The notes below the pieces were generated by a model. That model saw only the letters and a program-made list of their open reading frames with translations, did no database searches and was not told where the DNA came from. The position numbers and the translations under genes were made by a program. This document shows, in pieces, positions 24,013-36,056 of a stretch of DNA of 64,000 bases. Each line of letters begins with the position of its first letter. Position 1 is the stretch's first letter. The stretch is from Hepsetus odoe (taxonomy: Eukaryota > Chordata > Actinopteri > Characiformes > Hepsetidae), in the NCBI GenBank assembly GCA_017165825.1, contig CM029374.1:2455910-2519909 (forward strand), given 5' to 3'.

Positions 24013-24358
24013 AAAGACAGGAGGCGGAGCCGGAGGTGTCGGAGTTAAAGATGCTGATGTGTTCGTTGGGTGTGACGAGGATGAACAGGATCAGGAATGA
24101 GTATATTAGAGGGACAGACGAGGTTGGACATTTGGACAAGGTTGCGCTGGTTTGGACACGTCCAGAGGAGAGACAAGGATTAGGTTGGGGATGGAGCTGC
24201 CTGGAAAGGGGAAGACCAAAAGAGGAGGTTTATGGACGTGGTGAGAGAGGACATGCAGGTGGTCGGTTTGAAGCAGGAAGATGCAGAGGACCGGAAGAAA
24301 TGGAGACGGTTGATCTGCTGTGGCGACCCCTAAACGGGAGCAGCCGAAAGAAAAAGAA
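24013..24358 (+). mobile_element. RTE-like LINE 3' fragment, copy 2
   Basis: Same tail as the copy at 14668, now on the plus strand: SELKMLMCSLGVTRMNRIRN, EYIRGTDEVG, a frame-broken RFGHVQRR block, KGKTKRGGLWTW-type sequence, then EDRKKWRRLI and the end of the protein, followed by an A-rich tail (GCCGAAAGAAAAAGAAG). Frameshifts break the frame at least twice. This copy shows where the element ends at its 3' side. Confidence 0.8.
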
Positions 24359-25665
24359 GTTCCATTTTAAATTCCACAAATGCCAATCTTTCCACAAATT
24401 CCTCATTTCATAGCAAGTGTTGTCAAAACTAAGGCAACCTTGAGAGAGGTTTGGTCATAATGTTAAATAATATCAAGTGTATGATGCGGAGCTCTGAGCT
24501 ATTAAGCAGCATTGTGTAGTTGCAGTCAAATGACCACGAAGAACCACCTACAACTGCAGTTTTGAGTTTTGTGATTTGGGCTCCTCCAAAATTTCATTTC
24601 ATGGCGACTGGCTTTCGAGGCTTTAATCTACACTGATTGAGTTCGGCCTTTCTTTACGTATTTACACCTTATTCAGTGATCCATCATTCCCCACACATCA
24701 GCCGGCTGACAGAAACGGTTTTGTACATCCGAAGAGTTTGTACAGCCAGCGGCGTGGCAGCCGACGTCTAGTTCACTTTCTGTTCATCTATTCATTGCTC
24801 ATCGAGCTCGCTCAGCCACGAACCGCATGACGACGCTCCTTACATTCCAGTTCTCCATGAGCTGTTCCTCCCGCCTCTTTCCTGTTCTCTGATGTATCAG
24901 TGTGTGTTTGTGTGTGTGTGTGTGTGTACCTATGGTGTTTATATATAAAGCACTAGAATAAAAAAAACAAAATCTAATTATAGCCATGTTTCGATATATA
25001 AGTACATAAATAGAGGAAAAGCATTAACAAGGGAAGACTTAATCCCAGGAAACACTCGAGCATTTCTATTGGTCCCTCCGTACGTTCATGCAAAGGAATG
25101 GGAAGTCAGGGTTTTCAAAAGAGGTTTTTTCTTCATTTCTCCATAATAATTTGAAAAGCATTTAAGAAGGACCTTTTTAGACAATCATCCTACAAATAAA
25201 AAAATGCAACTGACAATTCAGCCTAAAATTTTAGGACTTAAGGTAGGATTTATAGAAATGGACAGAAGGGTTTGTTGTAACAGCTGCTGAAGTCTAGTAA
25301 ATCAGTCCAAACTCTGAAATGACTGCAGCTGAAACCTGAAACACTTTCAGAACTGAAACAAAACTACTCAAAGTAAATATGAACAGTGTTTCAGAGAGTC
25401 AAACAGACACTTTCTCACAGGCTTGAAGGTCAGATATAATAAGGTTGAATTATACTTTGATTCCGTACCATCAGTGCTTCGTTTTGACCCATCATATGGA
25501 GGCTGTTTTAAACGAATTCATGCAATAAATCTTAATGAATCTGAATTATACACACAAACAACACGAAATATCAGTCCAGAGTTCTGTCAGACCTCGCAGG
25601 TGAGGCGTCTGTGCTATAATAAAAAGCAGGTTCTTAAAGAATTCACATGAACTATGTGGAAATTA
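24359..25665. other. Unassigned DNA with (GT)n
   Basis: Holds a GT run at 24899-24927. An otherwise repeat-poor stretch with many AAATT words around 25150-25500. No gene supported. Confidence 0.4.
24899..24927. repeat. (GT)n microsatellite
   Basis: GT run interrupted once by TT. Confidence 0.95.
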
Positions 25666-25892
25666 AGTGAAAGTGAAGTGTAAGTGACTGTCATTGTGAA
25701 ACACAACAAAATCCTTTCTCTGAATCTAACCCATACGCAGCTTGCAGCAGGGGGCAGCCATATCCAGAACCTAGGGAGCAGTGATGGAAACAGTACCTTG
25801 CGCAAGGGTGCCTCAAGGCATCCTACTGATCTGGGATACGAACCTTCAAGCTTCTAGTCCTGGGGCCTAGTCCCTAAACCCTAGACTGCCGA
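25666..25892 (-). mobile_element. SINE family B, copy 1
   Basis: tRNA-headed SINE on the minus strand. Read that way it starts with CAGTCTAGGGTTTAGGGACT, has a B-box-like GGTTCGTATCCC, then TGCTCCCTAGG, the family word TGCCCCCTGCTGCAAG and a tail GTTTCACAATGACAGTCACTT. Seven copies with this word order lie in the window, the most complete being at 41063. Confidence 0.8.
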
Positions 25893-25999
25893 TTTGCAGT
25901 TGAAGCACATCCTACACATCCTGTTTTTTGAGAACTTTTCTTCTCCCTCTTCAAGACTCACAGCAGCCACCCAGAAAAGTCTCGAAGCTTCTCTTCAGA

Positions 26000-26360
26000 G
26001 AGTAATTAAGAGCCTCTCAGCCTGATCAGCTCGATCGCTCGTGGAGGTGGATCTGGTTGGTGTATGAAATGAATGAAAGTGGCCATTCCACAGCTAATAG
26101 AGGGGTGAGTGATTAGAGCCCGGACCGCCGGGCCCTCACCGTTTTTTCTGCTGCATGAAAGGATAAAGAAAAGAAAAAAAAAAAAAAAAGAGTCCGGCAT
26201 ATGCAGCAACCTCTTTCCCTTCCCACTCTCTCTTTCTCCATCTCTCTCACTCTGACACTGACCAGCTGTATTTTCCTTTTCCATATTTGGCCCTTAATGA
26301 GGGGAAAGGAAGAAAAATAAATAAATAAATGTAAAAAAAAATAAAAAAATCTCTCTGGCG
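26000..26360. other. Repeat-poor segment with poly(A) and (AAAT)n runs
   Basis: 26000-26150 is repeat-free and has GTAATTAAGAGCC and CAGCTAATAGAGG words; then an A run at 26171-26189 and AAAATAAATAAATAAATG at 26314-26331. No gene. Confidence 0.4.
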
Positions 26361-28741
26361 CAGTCGAGTGGGCCTACCTCTGTTTGAAAGTTGCTGGGAA
26401 AAGAAACTCTTACCACGCTCAATTAGGCTTTAAACGCTGTCAAAATAAGTCAGTCCTTCTTCCTCTCTCAGCACAGGCAGGTACTGCTAATTCGCTGCAA
26501 CCGCTGGACTCTGTTTGAGCTAAACGATCCCTCTGACTGAAATCACTGCAATAATAAACCAAAGATAATGATTTATTAAACCACGTTCAGCTATGCGATC
26601 TCCGTTTCCGCCCCACAGAAGACCCGCTCTTTCTTCCCAGTAAACACAATCGCACACTTTACAGGTAAAATAGATACAATATTAAAACGAACAACACATC
26701 ATTCCCTGCGTGGTCCACCTACAGACTCCAAGATACAAAACACGCCTGTTTTGAACGTACTGTTTTTGTGATGTCACAAAAACCACCACGCTTACATGCA
26801 TTTGCCTGTTCAGCCTGTAGGTGTGTGGCACGCTCTTATGACTATATAACCACAAAGACGGTATGAGACGGTAAAAGCTGAGCATAAATATAAGTAAGTG
26901 ATGGGCTTTTTACCTTCAAATATCAAATGAAATCAATCCGGTTCATTTTAATTGATCACATATCGAACCATACACAATACAATCTGAGTGTGTATTATAT
27001 ATTATGGATTATGTATATCTGGATTAAAAGTGTGAGTCGTTGCTGGAGATGTTCAGGTTTGACTCCCAGTCTTTCCACCCATTAAATTCTTTAAGAAAAC
27101 TTCCAAAGCCCTGTTCACACCCGGTACTGGTATTGGGTGCGGTGCACGTTCACTTCGTCCGTCTCCCGCTGAGCTTGTTGTCAGACGCGAATGTGTTCTG
27201 AGTGCTTGTTCGTGTTCATGGGCCACTGAATGCGTTTAGAGCGCATGAACTGCTAATAGAAGTTAAAAACACTGAGGAGGAGAAGAGGTGAAGAGGAGAA
27301 GCGGTAGGAAGCCATGTAGCTGCTCTCGTCTCTGCTGTGATGATGTGATTGATCACTGTGATCCTTCGCTGGTTTCAGATCAGGAGTCCTTAGTGCTCAC
27401 TAAGCTTGGCCGACATGGAAGCGTTACAGAGCCTTTCATCTGTATCAGTTACCCGCCCTTTTGCACTTTAATGAACGTCATTATGGGCTGATTTCACGGA
27501 CCCGCTGCTTGGCTACAGAGCAGACCAATTTTAGCAGCCTGAGCTGAATGATGGATACTGAGAGTTGCTTCCAAGCTATTAGTATTGCCACCCTCGGTAG
27601 TCCTCGGTAACCTGCACATCACTTCACATACTTTCTGGAGGAAATCTGGAAAGTGCCACATCAGCAGCCTTCTTCTAGACCGTGCTTTTTCATTTCTGTT
27701 GGTTAGACATCATGTATCAGAGGTTTTGTTTCATTTACACACACCCCAGCCTCCTTATCAGACCAAAAATCGATTTCATAATCTAGCCCAGTCATGTGAC
27801 TCTCATGAGACAGTCCTGTCTTAAGGTGTCACCACAACAAACAGTTCTGAAGCTCTGACCTCCTGGTTTAAACATAACCCTCGTAAGGATCTGGAACACA
27901 GGGATAAATTTTGCTTTAATTTCATAATTGAGAAGCTTTATCCAATTGGTTCTGCCTTCCTGATAACGTTCTTTATTAGAGATTTGAACCGTCTGATACC
28001 AAACAGCGAATGTCCAAACTGTCAATGGAGGATCCCATTTCCTAATTATTCACGTCAACTCTATCCAATACTTCGAACCCATGCATTTGTTCTTATTCAT
28101 ATGAATTCATATTCATTTCAGTAGTGCAAATCCATATAAATACAGCTTCTGCTTAAAGCCTATTCATAGTTTTAAGTTACATGTCTAGTACAAAAACACG
28201 GAAACATTTTAAATACACCACAGGCTGGTACATTTCTCTTATTTCAAACAAACAAATACACAGATCACCGGTGAATGTAAGGAAAACTAAGATCTGAGAG
28301 CATGATCATTTTTAGATTTTGATCTCTGTTCAGTAGTTCTAGGCACGTGTCCCCTGCAGAGCTCCACAACGTCTGCACCTATCTTGTGGAGAACCCCTCC
28401 CTTTACACTGCTGCCGTTGTAAAGTTTACAGATGTGCAGACAGCTGTTTGTATTGTCGGGTCAATAATCCCGCCGCCATCCTGGAAATCCTGAGCGATAA
28501 TTAGGTAATGTTAGTTTTCAGAAGAAAATAAACCATCCCTTTAACTGGATAACTTACACAGATAACTATTTAGCTTTCTTTAGCGAACTGGATCCTAAAC
28601 TGCACACTGAACAGAAGGTGAAAAATGATGAACAAATAGTTTCACATGTAGTATGTAAAGTGCAAAGTGTGTGGTTGGGAACGCCATCTTGTTTCACTCA
28701 TCATGCCCACTGCCTCCACAAAAAACAAACCATGCCAGGAC
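26361..28741. other. Unassigned DNA, possible eroded DNA transposon
   Basis: The stretch at 27110-27160 (CCCTGTTCACACCCGGTACTG) looks like the terminus of fish DNA transposons that start CCCTGTTTACACCTGGTA, but I find no matching opposite end. Open frames at 27288-27491 and 27585-27824 have no support. Confidence 0.3.
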
Positions 28742-28905
28742 AAAGTGAAAAGTGACTATTCTTGTCATTGAGAGAACACAGAGTGAACCACAACGAAACT
28801 GGACCTCTGCATTTAACCCCTGCACACACCGTGCAGCAGGGGGCAGCTATGAAAGCACCCGGGGAGCAGTGAAGGGGACGGTACAAGCCAAGGTGGGTGA
28901 ACAAC
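28742..28905 (-). mobile_element. SINE family B, copy 2 (truncated)
   Basis: Contains AAAGTGACTATTCTTGTCATT, CTCTGCATTTAACCC and the GTGCAGCAGGGGGCAGCTAT word; the tRNA-like head is missing after GACGGTACAAGCC. Confidence 0.75.
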
Positions 28906-30149
28906 CAATGTCCTTTCATTCATTTTCTTCTCGGAGGTAGAGACACATCTAACATTATAAATCCACCGTCCTCTCCTCTGGGCTTTGTTTCTCTGTTGGG
29001 ATTCTGCAGTCCAGCCATAATCAACTGGCGCATCCGGTTGCACAACTATCTGGCGTTTGGGTGAAACAACCCTGGTAAATGTAAGTGGTGGGCAGCAGAA
29101 GAAAGCTGTTTTGCCCTCCGGGTGAGCGGCCCTTTAAGGGTTTGACTTCACATGAATAGTGTGATTAGATGGCCGTTCCTATGAAGGACTCCTTCGGTAA
29201 GCACAGCTGTCAAGAAGCAGAGTCGACATTGTGATACATGGCTTTAAATCAAATCGTGACTCGTTTATGCTGCTAATTACCATATCGTGAGCTAGTTAGC
29301 CGCACCCAGCAAACATAGATTCTGTGCAGCACATCAGGCAGACCAGGACCTGCTGTTACTTTCATCTTCCTGCAGGACAGATGGAGCGCTCTGTGAATTC
29401 GTGTGGACAGAGGAGTTTGTGACTCATTACTGACCTGTCCCTAACTCGACGAGATGATGGGTCTGACCAGATGACACTACACAGAGACGTCCCTGACCCA
29501 GACTCCATCTCTCTGAAAAGATGAGGTTCCTGACTCAGTGTGGCGTATGACAGAGTCTCTGAATCTTTGTGGGTTGCAAGGTTTATTGTAGAAACTACCT
29601 AACCATCCATTTTCTGAGCCACTTATCCTAACCAGGGTCACGGGGTGGGAGGAACCTGTCCCAGCACTTAGAGAGAAAGAAACACCCTGGAAAAGTCAGA
29701 AGTCCAGCACGGGGCGGGTAGAAACTATTCATTTTTTCATCGTTATTTCCAAAATAAGCAAATCATTGCCTTCAGTTGCTTTGCTGTGCCATGATTGGCT
29801 GCATGGTATTTGCATCATACAGCAAGGTCTAAAAGGAAGGATATTTTTTGTAAGAAATTGCATTAATATGGGGTTGGGTGACAAATTGAACATTTTTTTT
29901 TAGAATCCTCCTTCCCACAGTGTGTGCTGGCTGCCCGCTGAGCTTTAAGCTGTTTTCATAAATTTTATCAATAAAGAATGAACTGAAAAGACTCTTTCAC
30001 ACAGCTACTAATAACTAACTATACTATTAACAAAATATATCAAAACACATGATTAAAGCTACTTAAGTGTTTTCACAATGGTCATCAGCTAGTCAGTCCA
30101 TCAGGGACCGTCAGTAGGAGACTCCAGTATTCTGGACATCCATAAAAGG
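28906..30149. other. Unassigned DNA with a short CATCCATT-type repeat
   Basis: 29605-29720 has CCATCCATTTTCTGAGCCAC, AGGGTCACGGGGTGGGAGG and AACACCCTGGAAAAGTC, a short copy of the fish repeat seen in full at 23285. Remaining sequence shows nothing supported. Confidence 0.5.
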
Positions 30150-30357
30150 GTGGCGGTGGTCTAGTGGTAGTACTTGCCTACGGTCCTCTGGATCAAGAGG
30201 TCCCAGGTTCAAATCCCACCTCTGGCACTACCACCACTGGGTCCCTGAGCAAGACCCTTAACCCTGAGTGTCTCCAGGGGGACTGTCCCTGTAATCAGGA
30301 ACTGGAAGTCGCTCTGGATAAGAGCGTCTGCTAAATGCCGTAAATGTAAATGTAAAA
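30150..30357 (+). mobile_element. SINE family A (L2-tailed), copy 1
   Basis: tRNA-derived head with A-box GGTCTAGTGGTAG near 30159 and B-box GGTTCAAATCCC at 30207, a body with GGGTCCCTGAGCAAGACCC and GTGTCTCCAGGGGGACTGTC, and the tail GGATAAGAGCGTCTGCTAAA followed by TGCCGTAAATGTAAATGTAAA. That tail is shared with L2/UnaL2-type LINEs, whose enzymes mobilise such SINEs (established for eel UnaL2). Best-preserved copy in the window. Confidence 0.9.
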
Positions 30358-30730
30358 GGAAATGCAAAAAATGCAAAAAAGCTTCCTGATGATATGCACA
30401 GCTGCCCTTACTTTTAATACATTTGGACTCCGTAGAGAAGGGGGCATCTGCACTGATTGATTACATAACTGTCAGTGTGTGGCCGGAGATGTTCGGGACT
30501 CATTAGAGTCTCGGTCTCGGAGACGTGGATGGAGCAGAATGAAGTGCTGCGAGTGGGAAGGAAAGCAGGGCAGCTAGAGACAGATGCTGTGCAGAGCACC
30601 ACGTTTATGGAAAACTTTGCGGCGCGGCGGATCGATCATTCCTCACTGTGCAGCCGAGCGAGCGTACTGCATGATGATCAGCATGTCACCGCTGGGAAAG
30701 AGAGCCGGGACCAGGAGTGAATGCAAAAAG

Positions 30731-30733
30731 AGG

Positions 30734-30772
<39 letters not shown>

Positions 30773-30778
30773 GGGGGG
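30731..30778. repeat. (GA)n followed by poly(G)
   Basis: About 16 GA copies then ATGGGGGGGG. Confidence 0.95.
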
Positions 30779-31129
30779 TTTTCCTTTTTTTCTTGAGGCA
30801 TATGAAGAGGCCTTGAATATGAATAACTCTCCTCCACAGTAGCAGGACCTGTGCAGCAAAGAAAAAAGCCCCTGCTTTATTTCCATCTTGAGCATTTGCA
30901 TAAGTTTGTAGTAAATAACTTTTTGTTGGTTTTGCATCGCAAAACAGAAACACCAGGCGCTCCTCGTCTTGTGTTTATGGGATTAGCCACAGTTTTAGTC
31001 ACAGTGGCAGAGCACCACCAATTACATGCTACCTTTCAATATACAATTACAATATCCGTTCCAGGACTCCCACTTTTTTAAACACATAATGCTATACAGC
31101 TAATTAAACTCTCTTCTTAAGTCCGAAAG

Positions 31130-31320
31130 CAGCTTTATAACTCTGTAAACCCCTTTAATGACCAGGTCCTGGCAAGTCCACACTGGTAAAAATGCTGCAT
31201 GAGGACATTATAACGCTGTAGTAAAGCTCTTATTAAGCATCAACCAGCCCGGAAAGGTAATTAGCAGGCTGCTCATTAGGACCCTGTCAAACTGTAGTTA
31301 CAAGGCATTCGCCTTCTTGG
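31130..31320. promoter_or_regulatory. Conserved-non-coding-like segment
   Basis: Repeat-free, with GGACATTATAACGCTG, TCTTATTAAGCATCAACC and GGTAATTAGCAGGCTGCTCATTA-type homeodomain words in tight succession. Inference from composition. Confidence 0.25.
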
Positions 31321-31785
31321 GGTTCAGTGTTAAAAATCAAAGTATCACTTTGTAAAAGGGGCTTGGTTTGTCTGTGACCCAGTATGATGGTTTTTGTCAA
31401 GACATACATGAATCATTAATTTGTCATTCTTTTAATTAAGATTTCCAAAGTTCCTAAACTGCTGGGTGGATCTCATCCGTGTGGGGTTTGGGATTTAGGA
31501 CCATGGTTGAAATTAAGATTAGGAAATATTAAGGCTTTGGCGTGATCTTGAGGTCTCGGCCAGGCTGGTAGTTATTGTATTTTAGTTTATTTTATCATTT
31601 AATTTATATTCTTCTTGCTTTTATTCTTACCCTGAAGTCGTATGTTTTGTATTAGGTTATAAAAAATGGCTATGATTTATTTTTGTGTTGTGACATTCCA
31701 ACTTCTCTATATTCTTTACGGTTAAAGAAGCCTTTTTTGTCGTATTGTTTTAAGGCTGATGTATGTAAATAGCCAGCATCCACTG
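31321..31785. other. Unassigned AT-rich DNA
   Basis: T-rich plus strand (31560-31750). No feature seen. Confidence 0.4.
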
Positions 31786-31974
31786 GCTGCTCTGTACTGG
31801 TAGGACACTCGTCTATGGATCAAGAGGTCACCGGTTCGAATCCCACCTCCAGCACCCCCGCCACTGGGTTCCTGAGCAAAACCCTCAACTCCAGGTTACT
31901 CCAGGGGACTGTCCCTGTAAACAGGAACTGGATGTCGCTCTGGAAGAGAGCGTCTGCTGAATGCCGTAAACGTA
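31786..31974 (+). mobile_element. SINE family A (L2-tailed), copy 2
   Basis: B-box GGTTCGAATCCC at 31833, body words CACTGGGTTCCTGAGCAAAA and GGGGACTGTCCCTGTAAAC, tail GGAAGAGAGCGTCTGCTGAA. More diverged than copy 1, especially at the 5' head (CTGTACTGGTAGGACACTC). Confidence 0.85.
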
Positions 31975-33070
31975 CAGGCTTCGGTCAAACACTAAAATCG
32001 TCAACTGATCATTTGCATGATTTTCATCCTGTTTGTTCAGGAATAATTAATTTAAAAAACCTCTTGACCTTTGGACTCACCACTTCTCCAAAGTGATAAG
32101 GACATGTAGAGTAAAATGCATTGAAAAGCATGATAACGGGCACCAGTATTGAACCCAAACTAATTAAATCCATGTTTCCCAGCTTAGTCCTTAAAAGCGA
32201 GATAGGGACCTCTTTTCTTCCTGCATCATTTCACAATTGCATTCTTGGTTTGAGTCTGTTGGGAAGACAATTAGCATCTGGGTCCCCAAGGACAGGTCAC
32301 AGGGCTTCCACCACCATCTGCAGAAAAAACTAATACGGTTCACATTTAATTCCATCTCATTAAAGCTCCATACACTTCATATTCCCTCCTCAAACGGAAG
32401 TGCTTCAGTGACGGAGCTAACAAAGCTCCGCAATATAGAAAAATCATGAAAAAGATGGAAGAGAGAAAAAATAAGAAATCAATGTCTTGCATGGGGGGAT
32501 TGAGTTTTATGCAGACAGATAAAGTTGTGGTAATCTGAAATTACTTACACTAAAACATCACACGGATCTCTTCTACACAACGGGAGGATTCATGGTTGTA
32601 ATGTGTAAACATTTTCATGACTCATTAATGAGTTTAGACCAGCAGCACGCTCAATAGCCTCGATTTCTCCGGGGAAGAAAGCAATCGATGAGCAAACCTC
32701 TCCTCACACCAAACGACGCAACCAGCTTGGTCAATAAGCCATGTTTTCCTGGGACCTTCTACAAAGCATGGAAGTCACTGCTGCTCATCAATTTTGGAAA
32801 AGCTGTGATCTGAGATTCCGTTTGGAGCAGAGAACTCCAAAATGGGGAGTATGTCGCTGGTGGGGTCCAAGACAATAAAACGCTTCGCTAATGTTCATTT
32901 TTCACGGGGCCACAGCTGAACTGCTGAGGGCCAAACATTACACCGCTGCTTTGACCATATGCAGTTATGAAAATACAATCAGATCTGCTGCTTATTTGTT
33001 CTGCAGCCGAGTGCTGAATTCTGGGAAAGGTGTGTGTAATTGACACCGCTAGCTTATCACAGAGCGGAGT
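31975..33070. other. Unassigned DNA
   Basis: Repeat-poor. AT-rich patches at 32330-32660. No supported gene; small frames (32121-32333, 32237-32449) overlap each other in different frames. Confidence 0.4.
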
Positions 33071-33092
33071 GCACACACACACACACACACAC
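33071..33092. repeat. (CA)n microsatellite
   Basis: Eleven CA copies. Confidence 0.95.
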
Positions 33093-33334
33093 CCTCGCTT
33101 ATGTGTTCAAACTGACGCATCCGTCTTTAATAATAAATTATTTGCAACTTGATACAAAAAGTATGAACAAACCTAATCAAATAATGATGAATTTGTTGAA
33201 TTTCAAAGTAAAAAGCACATCACATCATATCGAGAACACACTTCAGTAAGGCACTTTGTTAAGTTTAATCCTTACGACCAAAAATAAAACTTTAAACATA
33301 AATTCTGCCCTGACTTTTGAAATGGTCTCGTATT

Positions 33335-33590
33335 TTATCTATCTATGACTAGGTAGGTAGATAAACAGAGAGACAGACAGATACATACAGATACATACAG
33401 ACACACTGGATGGATGGATGGATGGATGGATGGATAGACAAAGGTCTATCACAGATAGCTAGATAGAGAGACAAAGACAAACAGATGGATACATACATAC
33501 TGAGACAGAGACAGACAGATAGACAGACAGACAGACTGAAACAGAGATACAGACAGACAGTTTGGACAGATAGTCAGATACACACAAATA
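33335..33590. repeat. Compound tetranucleotide tract
   Basis: Successive runs of CTAT/GATA, GGTA, GACA, GATACATACA, seven GGAT copies at 33409-33432, then more GACA and GATA. All units are one step apart from each other, so the tract probably grew from one seed. Confidence 0.9.
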
Positions 33591-34712
33591 TAATCCCAAC
33601 TTTGTTTTCTCTGAATAATCAGTATTAAATGTATTTAATTTATTTATAATCTATAAGTTCATTGTGATTTATTAACATCTTTTGCTTTTCATTCCAAAAG
33701 CGACTGGGGATCTCCGAGTCAGAGTCTGGAGCCAAACAGAAGAAATAAAATGACAACATAAAACACAAGAGAGACTGAGTACAGCACCGTGGGGCTCAGA
33801 CAGTGAGGCGTCATATTTTCACTAAAGCACAAAATCTCACATTTTAAAGGCGCGAGGAATAAAGAACTGCTGGAATTGGCAGTACTGCACCACCAGAGAT
33901 GTTCAAATGACAGCACGGTCCCCGATATAGTCTAATAACACGTCTCTCTTCGCCAGAGACGGTGCTTCCTGAGTAATGCAAAGGCTGGAACCGTTCCAAT
34001 ACTACGTGATGTGTGTTCTAGATCAGTATCAGAAAGAGTCTAATTATATATAATTAAATATCTAGAGGTTGGTTTAAGTCAGGAAATGGGGCTTAGAGGT
34101 TTGAATTCCAGGCTGTCCTAACCATGCTGCAGTTTCTCCAATTTGGAAGACTTTGGAGGCATAACCTTGTGGCAGAAGTGAACGATCGGAGCAACCTGTT
34201 GGTACATTTACCATCCACATATCAGGAAAGAGTCCATTTTTGTCATTTTGCACTATTTTTTTACAAAAAAAAATTAAACTGTGTCAAAATTTCAAGACGA
34301 ACAGACAAAGATTTGGTCCAAAATGACTTTCAAATGTCAAAGATATTTCTGCTGAAAAGTTGCTTTGGGCTTTGTCCCAACACAGAACAATAAAGAGAAA
34401 GTCATTTATGGGACACTCTTTAAAGTGTCCCATAAAACAAGTGAAAGCTGTGTTAGTTAGTGTCTCCAAGTGCAACAGATGGCACTACTGTTCTTAAAAC
34501 ATGGATAACGATCCAGTCAATGCAGTGGAACCGTTAAACGTAGAACTGGACCTACTGCTGCAGTTTCAGTGCTGTTACCACACGAACAACAAAGCAATTC
34601 AGCGGACAGAGACTGAAACTGAATGGAGCACTTAAAGTGTGGCATTTATACTCTTCCTGAAGAAACAACACATCTTCAAACATCTTCCATCATTTCTTTG
34701 CTCCATTTCCTT
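33591..34712. other. Unassigned DNA with a short perfect hairpin
   Basis: Holds a 13-bp stem at 34405-34436. Open frames 34124-34393 and 34284-34475 run in opposite directions over the same DNA and neither is supported. Confidence 0.4.
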
Positions 34713-34933
34713 TTTACTATTCTTGTCATTGTGACACACAGCACAGCATAACGCAACGAAATGAAACCTCTGCTTTTTACCCACACACACACACGTGCAG
34801 CAGGGGGCAGCTATTGAAAGCACCCAGAGAGCAGTGATGGGACGGTACCTTGCTCAAGAGTAGTACCTCAGGGCAACCTACTGGGTTTGGGATTTGCACC
34901 CACGACCTTCTGATCCTGGAGCCAACTCTACCA
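34713..34933 (-). mobile_element. SINE family B, copy 3
   Basis: Full-length-looking: CTATTCTTGTCATTGTGACA, GTGCAGCAGGGGGCAGCTAT, GACGGTACCTTGCTCAAGAG, CACGACCTTCTGATCC. Its tRNA-like head abuts the head of SINE A copy 3, five bases away, giving a head-to-head pair. Confidence 0.85.
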
Positions 34934-34937
34934 TGTG

Positions 34938-35148
34938 ATGGTGCTGCTGGTCCAGTGGTAGGATACTTGCCTATAGCCCTGTGGCTCAAGATGTCCCAGG
35001 TTCGAATCCCACCTCTAGCACTACCACCTCTGGGTCCCTGAGCAAGACCCTGAACCCTGAGTGTCTCCAGGGGGACTGTCCCTGTAATCAGGACATGGAA
35101 GTCGCTCTGGAGAAGAGCGTCTGATAAATGCCGTAAATGTAAATGTGA
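34938..35148 (+). mobile_element. SINE family A (L2-tailed), copy 3
   Basis: A-box GGTCCAGTGGTAGGATAC, B-box GGTTCGAATCCC at 34999, GGGTCCCTGAGCAAGACCC, GTGTCTCCAGGGGGACTGTC, tail GAGAAGAGCGTCTGATAAAT. Intact in layout. Confidence 0.9.
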
Positions 35149-35517
35149 AGGTAAACAACACAACATCCAAAGTATTTCTCCAGCGTTATATGCAGGCAGG
35201 CAAACACCTTTCTGCACATTAAACACAATTACTGAATTACTGAAAAAACAAAAACACAGAAACAGCATTAAAAGAAAGAAGAAAAAATAAAAGAAATTGG
35301 AATGGATGTTTATTTTCACTTCATCAAAACATGTCATGTGACGAAGGGTGTCCAAACTTTTGCAAGCGACTGCAAAATGCAGTTTCAAGCCCATTTCCAG
35401 GAAAAGCTGATCTAATAAACATCATGGTTTAACATTTGAGTTCCCATATTGTGATGGGGCTGCAGCCTCACCTCCCGAATCCCAATATAACCTGTTAACA
35501 GAAAAAAGACAGACAAA
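35149..35517. other. Unassigned DNA
   Basis: A-rich plus strand at 35240-35300. Nothing supported. Confidence 0.4.
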
Positions 35518-35830
35518 GTGGAACAAACCCTTGGGAATAAACGTGAGCCCATCTCAGCGGCCCACGGTGGCCTGACTGCAAACAGCACGTTTCCTAACTG
35601 CCAGGGCCATGCTAATTTTCACCGCACGGCCGCGGCGAGAGCAGGCGCCCGCGGGGATACGAGCTGCGTCGACATTCACAGAACCCTGCGCCAGCTGCGT
35701 CTACCCGTCGCCTACAGACAACAGCAGCCTTTCGCTCTGTCACTCACAGGGTCCGCCAAATACCAGCAGGAAGTCACTCAGTCTGGAGAGGTGTGGGATC
35801 AGCCTGCCCGGCCCAAACGCTAACCTTCGG
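35518..35830. other. CpG-rich island-like patch
   Basis: A local peak of CpG, densest at 35620-35720 (GGCCGCGGCGAGAGCAGGCG and GCTGCGTCGAC), in otherwise AT-leaning DNA. A plus frame of 101 codons (35518-35823) spans it, with no acceptor or donor that I trust and no family match. A small CpG island or an exon are both possible. Confidence 0.3.
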
Positions 35831-35954
35831 CATTACGATGAAAGAGAAGAGGTGCTTTAAGATGTGAAAGAGGACACACTTCTGCACACACAAATACACA
35901 AATACGGTTCTTTGCCAAAAGGAACACATTGGAGAAACAATGTAAATACTGCTC

Positions 35955-36056
35955 AGTTTGAAGGAGGAAGATGCAGAGGACCGGAAGAAATGGAGACGGA
36001 CGATCCGCTGTGGCGACTCCAAACGGGAGCAGCCGAAAGCAGAAGAAGAAGAAGAT
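35955..36056 (+). mobile_element. RTE-like LINE 3' tip, copy 3
   Basis: Only the last codons and end: GAAGGAGGAAGATGCAGAGG through GATCCGCTGTGGCGACTCC to GCCGAAAGCAGAAGAAGAAG. Identical in order to the end of the copy at 24013. Confidence 0.8.

Noticed and set aside
30475..30720. Plus-strand frame with VSVSETWMEQNEVLRVG
   Set aside because: Looks slightly protein-like, but no usable splice sites or ATG near the start, and it runs up to a GA tract; evidence too weak to list as an exon.
30150..35010. tRNA gene calls at the GGTTCAAATCC / GGTTCGAATCC boxes
   Set aside because: Only the promoter boxes match; the heads are followed by SINE bodies and L2-type tails and do not fold into full cloverleaves with proper 3' ends.
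34777..35394. 205-codon minus-strand open frame
   Set aside because: It runs across SINE B, SINE A and a T-rich stretch, so it is a chance frame over inserted elements.
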